This document shows positions 12,075 through 22,440 of a DNA stretch of 64,000 bases, piece by piece (position 1 is the stretch's first letter; each line of letters starts with the position of its first letter). The stretch comes from Theobroma cacao (Eukaryota; Streptophyta; Magnoliopsida; Malvales; Malvaceae). The notes under the pieces are model-generated. The model had not been told where the DNA came from and did no database searches. It was given only the letters and a program-made list of their open reading frames with translations. The stretch covers positions 8,624,379-8,688,378 of the forward strand of contig NC_030853.1 in assembly GCF_000208745.1 (NCBI RefSeq), given 5' to 3'. The translations under genes were made by a program, and so were the position numbers.

Positions 12075-14077
12075 TGTTAGCTTTAAAATTATTGTAGTTT
12101 TGATTATGACAAAATGATCAAATTTGCTTGAACATTATTTGAGTAATCCTTGACAATTTCTTGAAATGATTTAACTTGCATACATTTGTTCTTACATAGA
12201 CACAAGCTTGACTCTTGAAGTTATTGAACTATATCTATAAGGTTGTATGACTTAGGTGTATGAGTGCTTATGATTCTCATTCATTAAAGTTTGATTTAAA
12301 AATTAAAGAAAAATCTTGATGCACTCATTAAGGGAGAGTTTGGAATATCTTGTTTAATGATTAAAAAGAAAAAAGAGAGAACGAAGACTAAGTTAAATAG
12401 AGTTTGATAGGTCTTCATGTTTAATTTATGTGTGTGATGCTTAGTTACTTATGACATTCTGTTGTGATAATTGTTGATGGTTAGGATTTGGATGCTGATG
12501 ACTTACTTTTGTTATGCTTTTATGTTATCTTTGTTGGCTTGTTAAAGACATTTGATTCTAGAATGGATATGGTTTGTTGATAATATGCTGATGATGGTAT
12601 AAATGGTCATAATATTGATAATATCTTATTACTTATAATTGGTAGCTCTGCAAGCTCATAAGACAATTCATGAATATGCTCTGTCAAATGTTTGAATCAA
12701 TGCTTGTTATTTTCATTAAGAAATAGATAAAAAATTAACCGACCTGCTAAGTTGGATAACAAAATAACTTGAAAAGATCATGCATACATTAAAGGGGAGC
12801 ACACACTTAGGGGGAGAAATTCCTCATCTTGTGCAGAACAAAAAGAGCTAATAGTCATTGTGCTATTAATCAAGAAATGTTTTGTCATTATCGAAAAAAA
12901 AAAAGGAAGATTATTGGCTCCATAAGTTTTTGATGATAATAAAACATTCCCATTCACTTATGTCTAACTCTACTACTTGAGTATGCAAGACAAAATGTAT
13001 GTTAATAATAAATTAATAACTCAAAAATGAAGATGGCTGGTTCAGAAATAGAGAAGACTTAGTCGACCAAGAAGTAAGTTAGTCGACTAAGAGCCTACTG
13101 CCAGAAATCTGGACTTCAAGATAGAAACAACTTAATCGACTAAGAAGAAAGTTAGTCAACTAAGAGCTCACTGTCAAAAACTGGGATCAAAAGACAAAGA
13201 CAACTTAATCGACTAAGAGCGCAGTTAGTCGACTAAGATCATTCTACCAGAAAATTTGAATTGAGCACTACAAGACAAAATAACGGCTAGAAACGGTTAG
13301 TTTCTGTCTTCAACAACCAAAATTGATTTTGCAAGTATTTAAAGCCTATCCAATAGTCAAAAACAATAGAGAGAAGTTATCCATAGTGATTTTGAGCTTA
13401 GAAGTCCAAAACCTTCTCTTTACACTTGTATTTCACCTCATCCTTTGAAAAAGTGTTTGAGCTTAGCTTTATACATCTTAGATCAGCTAGGTGATCAGTT
13501 ATACTTCATCTTTTCTTCATTTCTTGATTACTTAGAGTGTGCAAGACACTCTAAGGGATTTATTCAAGCTTGGATTACTTGATTGAGTGTATAGGTTCTA
13601 ACTTTGCCGTGAAAAGTTAGTTGTTGGGTTTTGGTTGATCTTGTGAAAAACCATTGTTGTAGGTTGTGGTTGAGCCTTTGAAAAACAACTTTGGGTTTTG
13701 GTTGAGCCCGTGAAAAACCATTGTGAAAGGTTGTGGTTGAGCCTTTGAAAAACCACTTTGGGTTTTGGTTGATCTCGGTAAAAACCATTGTGAAAGGTTT
13801 TGGCAAAGCTTGGTTAAAGCCATTGTAAAGCTTGGTGAAAGCTTGTGAATTTCACTGTTCTTAGTGGATTGATTGGAAAATCCTTGGTTGAACAATCAAG
13901 GTAGTGGATGTAGGTCTTGGACCGAACCACTCTAAATTCTGCTGCGTTATCTACTCTGTTTTTGTTCTTATTTTCATTCTTTCTTTTCACTTGCATTTAT
14001 TCCCACTTAGAGCTAATTTTTGAAAGAGCCAAATTGTGCTATTCACCTCCCTCTAGCACATTAACTTGGGACCAACA
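12075..14077 (+). repeat. 3' LTR of the LTR-C derivative (2003 bp)
   Basis: Direct repeat of 4518-6537 with the same ends (TGTTAGC, ACCAACA). The embedded TGTTGGCTCC-type start (here degraded to TATTGGCTCC) lies near 12911. Relative to the 5' copy there are scattered substitutions and a few short indels; for example a stretch present near 4930-4965 is missing here. Confidence 0.9.
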
Positions 14078-14082
14078 GAAAG

Positions 14083-14509
14083 TACCTAAGAATAAAGAGA
14101 AACAAAGTTTGAATTAAGACTAAGATTGCTTGGTAATAATATTAACAAAAAGTAGGAAAATAATTCCCTAGGAATGATGCCAAAAACTTATTATCAGATT
14201 AACCACGCAAGTGCACATATCATTAACAAGTAACATAATGGTAAATAGACTGTCAAATCCCATGGAGAATTATACCAACTTTTGCTAAGAACTAAAATTA
14301 TCACAATCTATTCTTATTCAAATAGTCGAAATAAAGTGATTAACTAAAAGCAAAACTAAAATTAAACAATAGCTAAATTGAATCTAAAAGTTGATGACAA
14401 ATCTTAACTAGAAGAATTAATTAGAAAACAAACCTAGGATTGCAATATCCCTCAACACTTCATCTGAATTTTATCTCTCTCTCTCTTGACTTATTGAATA
14501 GATTGAGTT
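14083..14509 (-). mobile_element. LTR-E (Athila-like) leader and 5' LTR 3' end, piece 1 of 3
   Basis: Read minus, this is the end of an LTR with GTGCACTTGCGTG, then a degraded tRNA-Asp type primer site at 14164-14182, then leader to 14083. It is one of three pieces of a single LTR split by later insertions; the others are 23272-24306 and 43232-43623. The Tekay insertion interrupts it after 14509, and the 5-bp duplication GAGTT at 14505-14509 and 23267-23271 joins the halves exactly. Confidence 0.75.
14164..14182 (-). other. Degraded tRNA-Asp type primer-binding site
   Basis: On the minus strand the 19 bases read TGGCATCATTCCTAGGGAA. The site expected in Athila-like elements is TGGCGCCGTTGCCGGGGA(A), as recalled. 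Thirteen of 19 positions agree, and five of the six differences are G-to-A or C-to-T transitions. It lies between the LTR end and the gag leader, as it should. Confidence 0.65.
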
Positions 14510-17120
14510 TGTGAAATCACAACCTTCATAAATGCGTAACTCGAGGTAGAACTTATGTTTAAAGGTTTAATTTGAGCTAATGATGCTAGTTTTACATTAC
14601 TTATAATTATTTTATGTCGTTATAGAAGTAAGATTAAAAAAATAATTTCAATTAGTGAAGAAAGGTGAATAGTGGGCTGTTGCTTTATTTGCATATGTTT
14701 CGGTTTTTCAAGAATATCACCCACTACAGAAGTCCAAATAACACGATTTTAAGACCATTAGAAAGCTAAGAGGTAGGGCTACAACTTTAATTTTTACCAC
14801 TTTACCTAGTTTCAATGGGAAAGTAGTCAAAATCCTTATCGAAGTGAAAGTACTATGCTAGAATAACAGATTTGGACAAAACATTTGAGCGCCGCGGTGC
14901 TGGAAATTGATAGCGTGGCCCTCATTGTAATTTCCACAAATAACAAGTTTAGGGAATTTTTGAAGCTAGGACTTTTGGGGGCTACTTAAGGGACCTTTTT
15001 CAGAGGATTTTGGACATTTTCCAAGTGTCGAAATAGTAAAAAGACTGCACAAGAGAATGAGGAAGACAAGTGGCCTTGTTAAGGGCATTATTGTAATTGC
15101 ATGAGAAATTAGATAAGCTTTAACTATAAAGCTCTCATCTTTTCCAATAGCTTCCATAATTCTCCAACAACTTCTTCTTCTTCCTCCTCCCATCTCATGT
15201 TTTTCTCCTTTTCCATGAAAGTTTCTCTCAAGCTTCCATCACTCTCTCAAACTAACCTCAAATTTTGTGCTTTACACACCCTGTTGCAGGGTTTTTCATA
15301 CTCTTTTACTCCTTCACCTTAAACAAACCCTTAAAAGTATTTCTTCAATACTTTCTCTCACTAGTTAAACTTTGTAGAGAGAGAAAAAGAGGTTTCATGA
15401 TAGCTTGAGGACTCTTGGGAAGAAATTTCATTACCATCCACCAAGGTGAGTGATGAATTAGGATTGGTTTTAAGTTATTGATGATGGATAGTAATTAGAG
15501 TTACAAGTTGTGTTATTCGCTGAAATTGTTTATCTATTTCTAGTGTTACTAAAGTACAGAAACGGAATAACCAATCAAGTTGTAATTGAAAGGTAGATAG
15601 AAAGGGCTATTGAAGCTTGAAGTGGGAAATAACTTTTGGAGTGATATTAATGTAAATTGGATTGGCTGTGATGTTTTTGTGCGTGATAGGTTCCAACAAG
15701 ACCCCTCAGCCCCATTTTAACCATTAGGAAAGTTAGAATCGATTAAAAGTTCAACAAGTACTAGTGAGTGAACTTGCATTAAAAAGGTTTTTGGATATAC
15801 ACATGTATCTTTGATTGAATCCCCTAAAGCGTTTTATTGGTTTTATCTTCAAAACTCACACAGGAACAAGCCTTTATGAAATTTTTTTATGTTATGAAAT
15901 GGATAGTTTGATGAATTCATATGTTTCTGTATAATGTTGATATATATATATATATATATACTATGTCATAAATGGTACCATTGTGTGACAAATGCAATCG
16001 TGCATGTGTGGGATAAGTGTGCACTTGCCGGTGATGATGGTGGTAAGGGAGAAGGATGGTGATACTGCTCGTGTGCATGATGTGGGGGGATGCACATGAT
16101 GGCATTAACTATGAATGATGTGGGGGGATGCACATGATGGCATTAACTATGAATGATGTGGGGGGATGCACTAGAGCTGGGTGAGATGGGATGTCTAGCT
16201 ATGTGCACGATGTAGGGGGATGCACATGAGCTGGGTGAGATGGGGTGTCCGGCTATGTACACAATGTGGGGGGATGCACATGAGCTGGATGAGATGTGAT
16301 TGTATACTGATTGGTATATGCTTAAGTATATGTATATAAAATAGAAAGATCATTATTATAAGATGTGATTATATGGCATGATGAATCTTGAAAATTTCCC
16401 ATTTACTTGTAAATTGATTTTATTGCAGCGAGAAACATTTTGTTTATACTGCCTGGCTTGGATGATTGCTGAAAATTTCCTCTTTTTCCAATTTCATGCT
16501 GAATATGGTTCCTTCATCATTAAATGATTTAATAACCAGGGGTTTAATGTAGGGATTTTAATAAGAACTTGAACTAAGTTGCATTGTTTTCAAATAAGTG
16601 CATCATGATTATCAACTTTCCTTATCGTTGCTTATTCCCTTCTTATGTTCACTCACTGAGTTTGTACTCACTATTTTCAACTTCAAGTTTTCAAATTAGG
16701 AGGCAATTGGAACCTAGGCTGAGGTGTCCATGTAGTTTCATCTTTTTGGTAGGTATGTTGGCATTCAGTAGCCTTCCCTTCACCTTGGTCATTCCGTTAG
16801 AAGCCTAGAGTCATTTTGTTTGTAAATACGTACATGTGATGTAAAGAACTAAAATGCAAGCCTTAGACCATATATGTATATTTTGATTGGTAAACCACCA
16901 TGAGTGGCAACGGTTAGCATTATTTGGGTTAATGTGAAATGCAGTTTTGGTTGCTATAGCATATTAATTAGGTTCTTATAGATTGAAAGTAAAAAAGCTG
17001 ACTTTAAGAATAGTTGATGGAATAATGAGCAAGATTATATAAGTAGGCTTGCTTAGGTTTGGTGGGGCTATGCCCATTAGGTCCATGCGCTAGTCACAGC
17101 TCAAAAATCAGGTCGTGACA
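14510..17120 (+). repeat. 5' LTR of Tekay-like element (LTR-A, 2611 bp)
   Basis: TGTGAAATCACAACC at the start and GGTCGTGACA at the end. It contains a pyrimidine-rich stretch (about 15165-15260), a TA dinucleotide run near 15940-15961 and a minisatellite at about 16068-16290. The 3' LTR at 20534-23266 is its partner. Confidence 0.95.
16068..16290 (+). repeat. LTR-A minisatellite
   Basis: Tandem, imperfect copies built on GTGCACGATGTGGGGGGATG and CACATGAGCTGGGTGAGATG, with unit length about 54 bp, preceded by two shorter copies of about 37 bp that contain GATGGCATTAACTATGA. The same array recurs, with a different copy number, in the 3' LTR at 22155-22440. Confidence 0.85.
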
Positions 17121-17124
17121 AAGT

Positions 17125-17136
17125 TGGTATCAGAGC
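17125..17136 (+). other. Primer-binding site, initiator tRNA-Met
   Basis: A perfect TGGTATCAGAGC four bases after the 5' LTR end at 17120. This is the standard site for plant Tekay/Del and many copia elements. Confidence 0.95.
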
Positions 17137-17345
17137 CCTAGGTTGTCTAGGTCCTAAAACTTCCTTTTATTGGTCCAGTAGAGTGCCAAGTCTTTATGTG
17201 GAAACTCCAGTTGTAAAGCGTGAACCATGGCACATTTTACAACCAAGGGACCGCATAGATTCCCTATCTTAGAAATCACCTTTTTTCCTTAAGTATGATT
17301 ATAAAATGTGTTTAATAATAGGTGTTTGCTCTTGTCTTGGTAAGA

Positions 17346-18736
17346 ATGTCGCCTAAGACATGAGCAGCCTCAAGACGGATGGGGAAGCAAGATGCTCCTA
17401 ATGAGATGATAAATAGGCCACAGCCATCCACCCTTAAGAGGCGAAGTAGACATGGTTGGGCCACTAGGCCGGTGAGGGCGGATACGCTTGTGGGTAGGCG
17501 AGATGAGGGACAGTCTTCGAGTGATGTGGATAGACAACCAACTAGGGGCATTACCGTCTAGGACTTTGCGGCAAGCCTGCAGGGAGTTAATCGGGTTGTA
17601 GAGATGATGGCAGCTCGTATGGACAATATACAGAGGATAGTGGAGGGGAGACCTACAGTACAAGAATCCTCTAGTTCCTAAGGGCAGGCCGAACACCAAC
17701 ATCTTAAGGTCGAGAGGGGTCATTTAGAGATTTCTCTTCCCGATTTACTCAAGCTTAAGTCTTCGTCATTTTTAGGGTCTGATGCATCAGAGAAACCCCA
17801 GATTTTCTTAAATAAGATGGAGAAAATTTGTAACACCTTGGGATGTTCCAGTGTCTGATCAGTCGAGCTAGCCGCCTTTCGATTAAAAGACGTGGTGCAA
17901 AAGTGGTATAGCTCCTTATGTAGAGGCAGACCAACAGATGCAGCACCGTTGACTTAGAGTGAGTTCAGTGCAGCCTTTTTAGATCGATTTTTACCACTCA
18001 GTGTACGTAATGCCATAGCCAGGGAGTTTGAGGCTTTGGTGCAGACCTCTAGTATGACGGTGTCGGATTACGACATAAAATTCACACAATTGTCTCGGTA
18101 TGCGCCTTATTTAGTTTCTACAAAGGAGATGAAGATTTAGAGGTTTGTGGATGGGTTAGTAGAGCCATTGTTTAAGGCTGTGGCATCCCGAGATTTCAAT
18201 ACATACTCCGCAGCAGTGGATTGCACTCAGCGGATTGAGATGAGGACCAATGAGAGTAGGGTTGCGAAGGATAGAGCAAAAAGGGCCAAGACAAAGGGTT
18301 ATCAAGGTCGTAGAGATTTCAATAGTGGTATTTCGTCTTCTAGCCATCAGGGTCTATAAAGGGACTCATAATTGCCCCAAAAAGGGAGTGACGTCACTAG
18401 TGTTAGCGTTGGATCAGGGCAGGAAATTTTTAGTGGAGGAAAGCAGCAAGATTCTAGACAGGGTAGTCAAGTTATCCACCCTTGTGATACTTGTGGGAGA
18501 CGACATAGTGGACGATGCTTACGTACTATGAGAGTTTGTTGTGTGTGTGGTCAACCTGGACATATTAGGAGGGATTGCCCAATGGCTCATCAATCACAAG
18601 GTTCTGCTCGTGGATCCACCCAGCCAGCTTCTTTTACTTCTTCAGTTGCCGCCTCATCTAACTGGGAGGCTAGTGGATCAAGAGGTAGAGGTGTTGTTAC
18701 TTCCTCTCAGGGCAAGCTTTCTAGGTCTGGACGTTA
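17346..18736 (+). pseudogene. Tekay-like gag pseudogene
   Basis: One frame can be read from the ATG at 17346 (MSPKT) to the stop at 18736, broken by about eight in-frame stops. Recognisable blocks are [60 protein letters not shown], the [19 protein letters not shown] stretch and, near 18538-18580, a CCHC zinc knuckle [14 protein letters not shown] (C-x2-C-x4-H-x4-C). Several stops replace glutamine or arginine codons of the family, for example KI-stop-RFV and QGL-stop-RDS. Gag forms the virus-like particle; this copy cannot. Confidence 0.9.
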
Positions 18737-18806
18737 GAGCTCCTCCAGTAGAGGCTAAGTGAGGGTATATGCTTTAACACCCCAGCAGGCCTAGACATCT
18801 AATGCA

Positions 18807-19500
18807 GTGGTCTCAAGTACTCTTTTAATTTGTAATATGGATGCTCGACTATTGTTTGATCCTGGTGTTACCCATTCTTTTATTTCTCCATGTTTTGCAC
18901 TTCGTTTGGGTAAGGATCGTGTTAGGAGAGAAGAACAATTGGTGGTGTCTTCTCCTTTAAAGGAGGTATTTGTGGCTGAATGGGAATATGAGTCTTGTGT
19001 AGTTCGAGTCAAAGCCAAAGACACCTTAGACTTTGACGTGATCTTGGGAATGAATTGGCTATCACCCTGCCATGCCAGTGTGGATTGTTATCATAAATTG
19101 TTTAGATTTGATTTTTCGGGTGAACCATCATTTAGTATTCAGGGGGATAGGAATAATGCTCCAACCAATTTGATATCGGTCATGGCTACTAGAAGGTTAT
19201 TAAGACAGGGTTATCCAGGTTACTTGGCTGTTGTGAGAGATACTCAAGCGAAGGTTAGAGATATAAGCCAAGTGTCGGTGGTGAATGAGTTCATGGATGT
19301 ATTTCCCGAGGAACTACCAGGTTTGCCTCTCGAGCGAGAGATTGAATTTTGCATAGATTTGATTCTTGATACTAGACCTATATCCATACCCTTATATAGA
19401 CTGGCACCCACGAAACTTAAAGAGCTTAAGGATCAATTAGAAGATTTGTTGGATAAAGGCTTCATCCATCCTACCGTCTCACCGTGGGAAGCACTGGTTA
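18807..19500 (+). pseudogene. Tekay-like protease and N-terminal reverse transcriptase, truncated
   Basis: An open stretch begins after gag with [20 protein letters not shown], the retropepsin active-site region. The triad reads D-P-G (D at 18858-18860) instead of the usual D-S/T-G; this may be a lineage variant or a mutation. Next come [20 protein letters not shown] and the linker, then the reverse transcriptase start: [40 protein letters not shown] and [16 protein letters not shown]. Reading stops matching at about 19498, just before the family's FVKKKDGS block. The catalytic core with its YxDD motif is therefore missing. Confidence 0.9.
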
Positions 19501-20471
19501 ATGAAATCAGCTCATTTTCTTCTTGTTAAAACTACATATGAAGCTGCCCAGTACACCCAGCTTTATGTAGATGAGATAATATGGCTGCATGGCATTCCTA
19601 TTTCTATAGTATTTGACATAGGGCACAGTTCACCAGTAGGTTCTGGGAAAAAATACAAGAAGCGTTGGGCACTAAGTTGGATTTTAGAATGGCTTTCCAT
19701 CCCTAGATTGATGGACAATCTGAACGGACGATACAAGCATTGAAAGATATGTTGAGGGCTTGTTTAATAAACCTTGGGGTCAGGTGGGATCGATAACTAC
19801 CCTTAGTGGAGTTTGCCCACAACAACAGTTTCCAAGCTGGCATCCAAATGGTACCATTTGAAGCATTATATGGACGGAGGTGCAGGTCACCCATTGGATG
19901 GCTAGAGGTGGGAGAAAGGAAACTCTTGGGGCCTAAGTTGGTGCAGGATGCCACCGAGAAAATACGCATGATTCGTCAAAGGATGTTGTCAGCACAAAGT
20001 AGGCAAAAGTCATATGTTGATAACAGATGGAGGAACTTGGAGTTTCAAGTGGGGGATCATGTACTTTTGAAGGTCTCACCAACAAAAAGGGTAATGAAGT
20101 TTTGCATGAAGGGAAAATTAAGCCCTCGGTATATAGGACCCTTCGAGATTTTAGAAAGGGTTGGAGCAATGGCATATCACTTGGCATTACAACCAGAGCT
20201 TTCGAATATTCACTTCGTGTTTTATGTGTCAATGCTTAGGAAGTATAACCTGAATCCATCTCATGTAATACGGTATGAAACCATCCAACTGAAAGATGAT
20301 TTGAACTATAAGGAGCAACCGATAGCTCTCCTTGATCTGCAAGTTAAAAAGCTCCGTTCAAAGGATGTAGCCTCAGTTAAAGTGTTATGGGAAAACCACA
20401 CCAGTGAAGAGGTAATGTGGGAAGCTGAGGAGGAGATGCGAACAAAGTATCCACACCTCTTTAATATGTAG
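19501..20471 (+). pseudogene. Tekay-like integrase C-terminal half and chromodomain-like tail
   Basis: Resumes with TKSAHF-like [20 protein letters not shown] and LHGIPISIVFDIGHSS, where the family has SDRGPQFTS around the second catalytic aspartate, so the site is altered. A frameshift between 19743 and 19806 is followed by LVEFAHNNSFQAGIQMVPFE, ALYGRRCRSPIGWLEVGERK, the GPKLVQDATEKI and SRQKSYVDNR blocks, FQVGDHVLLKVSPTKRVMKF and KLSPRYIGPFEILERVGAMA. The C-terminus, with KVLWENHTSEEVMWEAEEEM, is the chromodomain-like segment typical of the Tekay/Del chromoviruses, which directs integration into heterochromatin. The integrase zinc-binding domain and first catalytic aspartate are lost. Confidence 0.9.
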
Positions 20472-20520
20472 AGGTACGCTACCTTGTAGTTCAATTTAAA
20501 TTCAGGGACCAAATTTCTTT

Positions 20521-20533
20521 TAGTGGGAGAGAA
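20521..20533 (+). other. Polypurine tract of Tekay-like element
   Basis: TAGTGGGAGAGAA immediately precedes the TGTGAAACC of the 3' LTR at 20534. The purine run and its position fit the plus-strand primer. Confidence 0.8.
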
Positions 20534-21945
20534 TGTGAAACCTCAACCTTCATAAACTCGTAACTCGAGGTAGAACTTATGTTTAAAGGTTTAATTTGAG
20601 CTAATGATGCTAGTTTTACATTACTTATAATTATTTGATGTCGTTATAGGAGTATGATTAAAAAAATAATTTTAATTGGTGAAGTAAGGTGCATAGTGGG
20701 CTATTGCTCTATTTGCATATGTTTCGGTTTTTCATGCATATCTCCCACTACAAAAGTCCAAATAACATGATTTTTGAACCATCCGAAATCTAAGAGGCAG
20801 GGCTACAACTTTTATGTTTGCTACTTTTCCTAGATTTGACGGAAAGGTGGTCAAAATCCTTATCAAAGAAAAAGTATTGTGCTAGTATAACAGATTTGGA
20901 CAGAACATTTGAGCGCTACGACGCTGAAAATTGAGAGCCGCGGCCCTCACTGTAATTTTCACAAATAACAAGTTTAGGGAATTTTTGAAGTTAGGACTTT
21001 TGGGGGCTACTTAAGGGACCTCTTTCGGAGGATTTGGAACTTTTTCCCAGTGTCAAAAAAGTAAAAAGATTGCACAAGAAAAATAGGAAGACAAGTGGCC
21101 TTGTTAAGGGCATTATTGTAATTGCACGAGAAATTAGATAAGCTTTAACTATAAAGATCTCATCTTTTCCAGTAGCTTCCACAATTCTTTAGCAACTTCT
21201 TCTTCTTCCTCCTCTCATCTCACGTTTTTCTCCGCTTCCATGAAAGTTTCTCTTAAGCTTCCATCACTGTTTCAAACTAACCTTAATTTTCGTGCTTTAC
21301 ACACCCTATTATAGGGTTTTTCATACTCTTTTACTCCTTCACCTTAAACAAACCCTTAAAAATCTTTCTTCAATACTTTCTCTCACTAGCTGAACTTTGT
21401 AGAGAGAGAAAGAAAAGTTTCATGATAGCTTAAGGACTCTTGGGAAGAAATTTCATTACCATCCACCAAGGTGAGTGATGAATTAGGATTAGTTTTATGT
21501 TATTGATGATGGCTAGTAATTAGAGTTATGAGTTGTGTTATTTGCTGAAATTGTTTATCTATTTCTAGTGTTACTAAAGTAGAGAAACGAAATAGCCAAT
21601 CAAGTGGTAATTGGAAGGTAGATAGGAAGGGATATTGAAGCTTGAATTGGGAAATAGCTTTCGGAGTGATATTAATGTAAATTGGATTGGCTGTGATGTT
21701 TTTGTGCGTGACAGGTTCCAACAAGGCCCCTCAGCCCTATTTGGACCATTAGGGAAGTTAGAGTCGATTAAAGGTTCAATAAGTACCAGTGAGTGAACTT
21801 GAATTAAAAAGGTTTTTGGATATACACATGTATGTTTGATTGAATCCCCTAAAGCAATTTATTGGTTTTATCTTCAAAACTCACACAAGAACAAGCCCTT
21901 ATGAAATGTTTTTATGTTATGAAATGGGTAGTGTGATGAATTCAT

Positions 21946-21963
21946 ATGTTTCTGTATAATGTN

Positions 21964-21999
<36 letters not shown>

Positions 22000-22041
22000 A
22001 CATTATACAGAAACATATATATATATATATATATATATATA
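21946..22041. repeat. TA microsatellite with inverted flank and one undetermined base
   Basis: GTTTCTGTATAATGT (about 21948-21962) is followed by an n at 21963, a TA run, then ACATTATACAGAAAC (about 22000-22014), the exact reverse complement, then a second TA run. The 5' LTR has only one TA run at the equivalent place. The arrangement may be a foldback in the genome or an assembly error around the n. Confidence 0.8.
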
Positions 22042-22154
22042 CTATGTCATAAATGGTACCATTGTGTGACAAATGCAACCGTGCATGTGCTGGATGAGTG
22101 TGCACTTACCGGTGATGATGGTGGTGAGCGAGATAGGTGGTGATACTGCCCGTG

Positions 22155-22440
22155 TGCACGATGTGGGGGGATGTACATGATGGCATTAACTGTGCATGAT
22201 GTGGAGGGATGCACACGAGCTGGGTGAGATGAGGTGTCCGGCTATGTTCACTATGTGGGGGGATGCACATGAGCTGGGTGAGATGGGATGTCCGGCTATG
22301 TGCACGATGTGGGGGGATGCACATGAGCTGGGTGAGATGAGATGTCTGGCTATGTGCATGATGTGGGGGGATGCACATGAGCTAAGTGAGATGGGGTGTC
22401 CAGCTATGTGCATGATGTGGGGGCATGCACATGAGCTGGA
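22155..22440 (+). repeat. LTR-A minisatellite, 3' LTR copy
   Basis: About five imperfect copies of a 54-bp unit containing GATGTGGGGGGATGCACATG and GAGCTGGGTGAGATG...TGTCCGGCTATGTGCA. The open frames seen through it on either strand are only a consequence of the unit length being a multiple of three (54). Confidence 0.9.

Larger units (their letters stand above)
4518..14077 (+). mobile_element. Non-autonomous Ty1-copia-derived LTR retrotransposon (LTR-C derivative)
   Basis: A complete insertion: TGTTAGC at 4518, ACCAACA ending at 14077, and a perfect 5-bp target duplication GAAAG at 4513-4517 and 14078-14082. The two LTRs (4518-6537 and 12075-14077, about 2.0 kb each) are close copies, differing by a few percent plus small indels in the parts I compared. 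The primer site follows the 5' LTR and a polypurine tract precedes the 3' LTR. The interior of about 5.5 kb holds only a decayed copia gag and a long AT-rich stretch. Protease, integrase, reverse transcriptase and RNase H are absent. Its mobility must have depended on proteins from another element. It sits in the leader of an Athila-like element. Confidence 0.9.

Noticed and set aside
4518..14077. A CRISPR-like array suggested by regularly repeated GACTAAG elements
   Set aside because: The repeats are short, mutated palindromes within plant LTRs, with no spacer regularity or cas genes; the context is eukaryotic.
17312..17946. Minus-strand open frames opposite the Tekay gag
   Set aside because: Shadow frames: the plus strand has clear gag similarity here.
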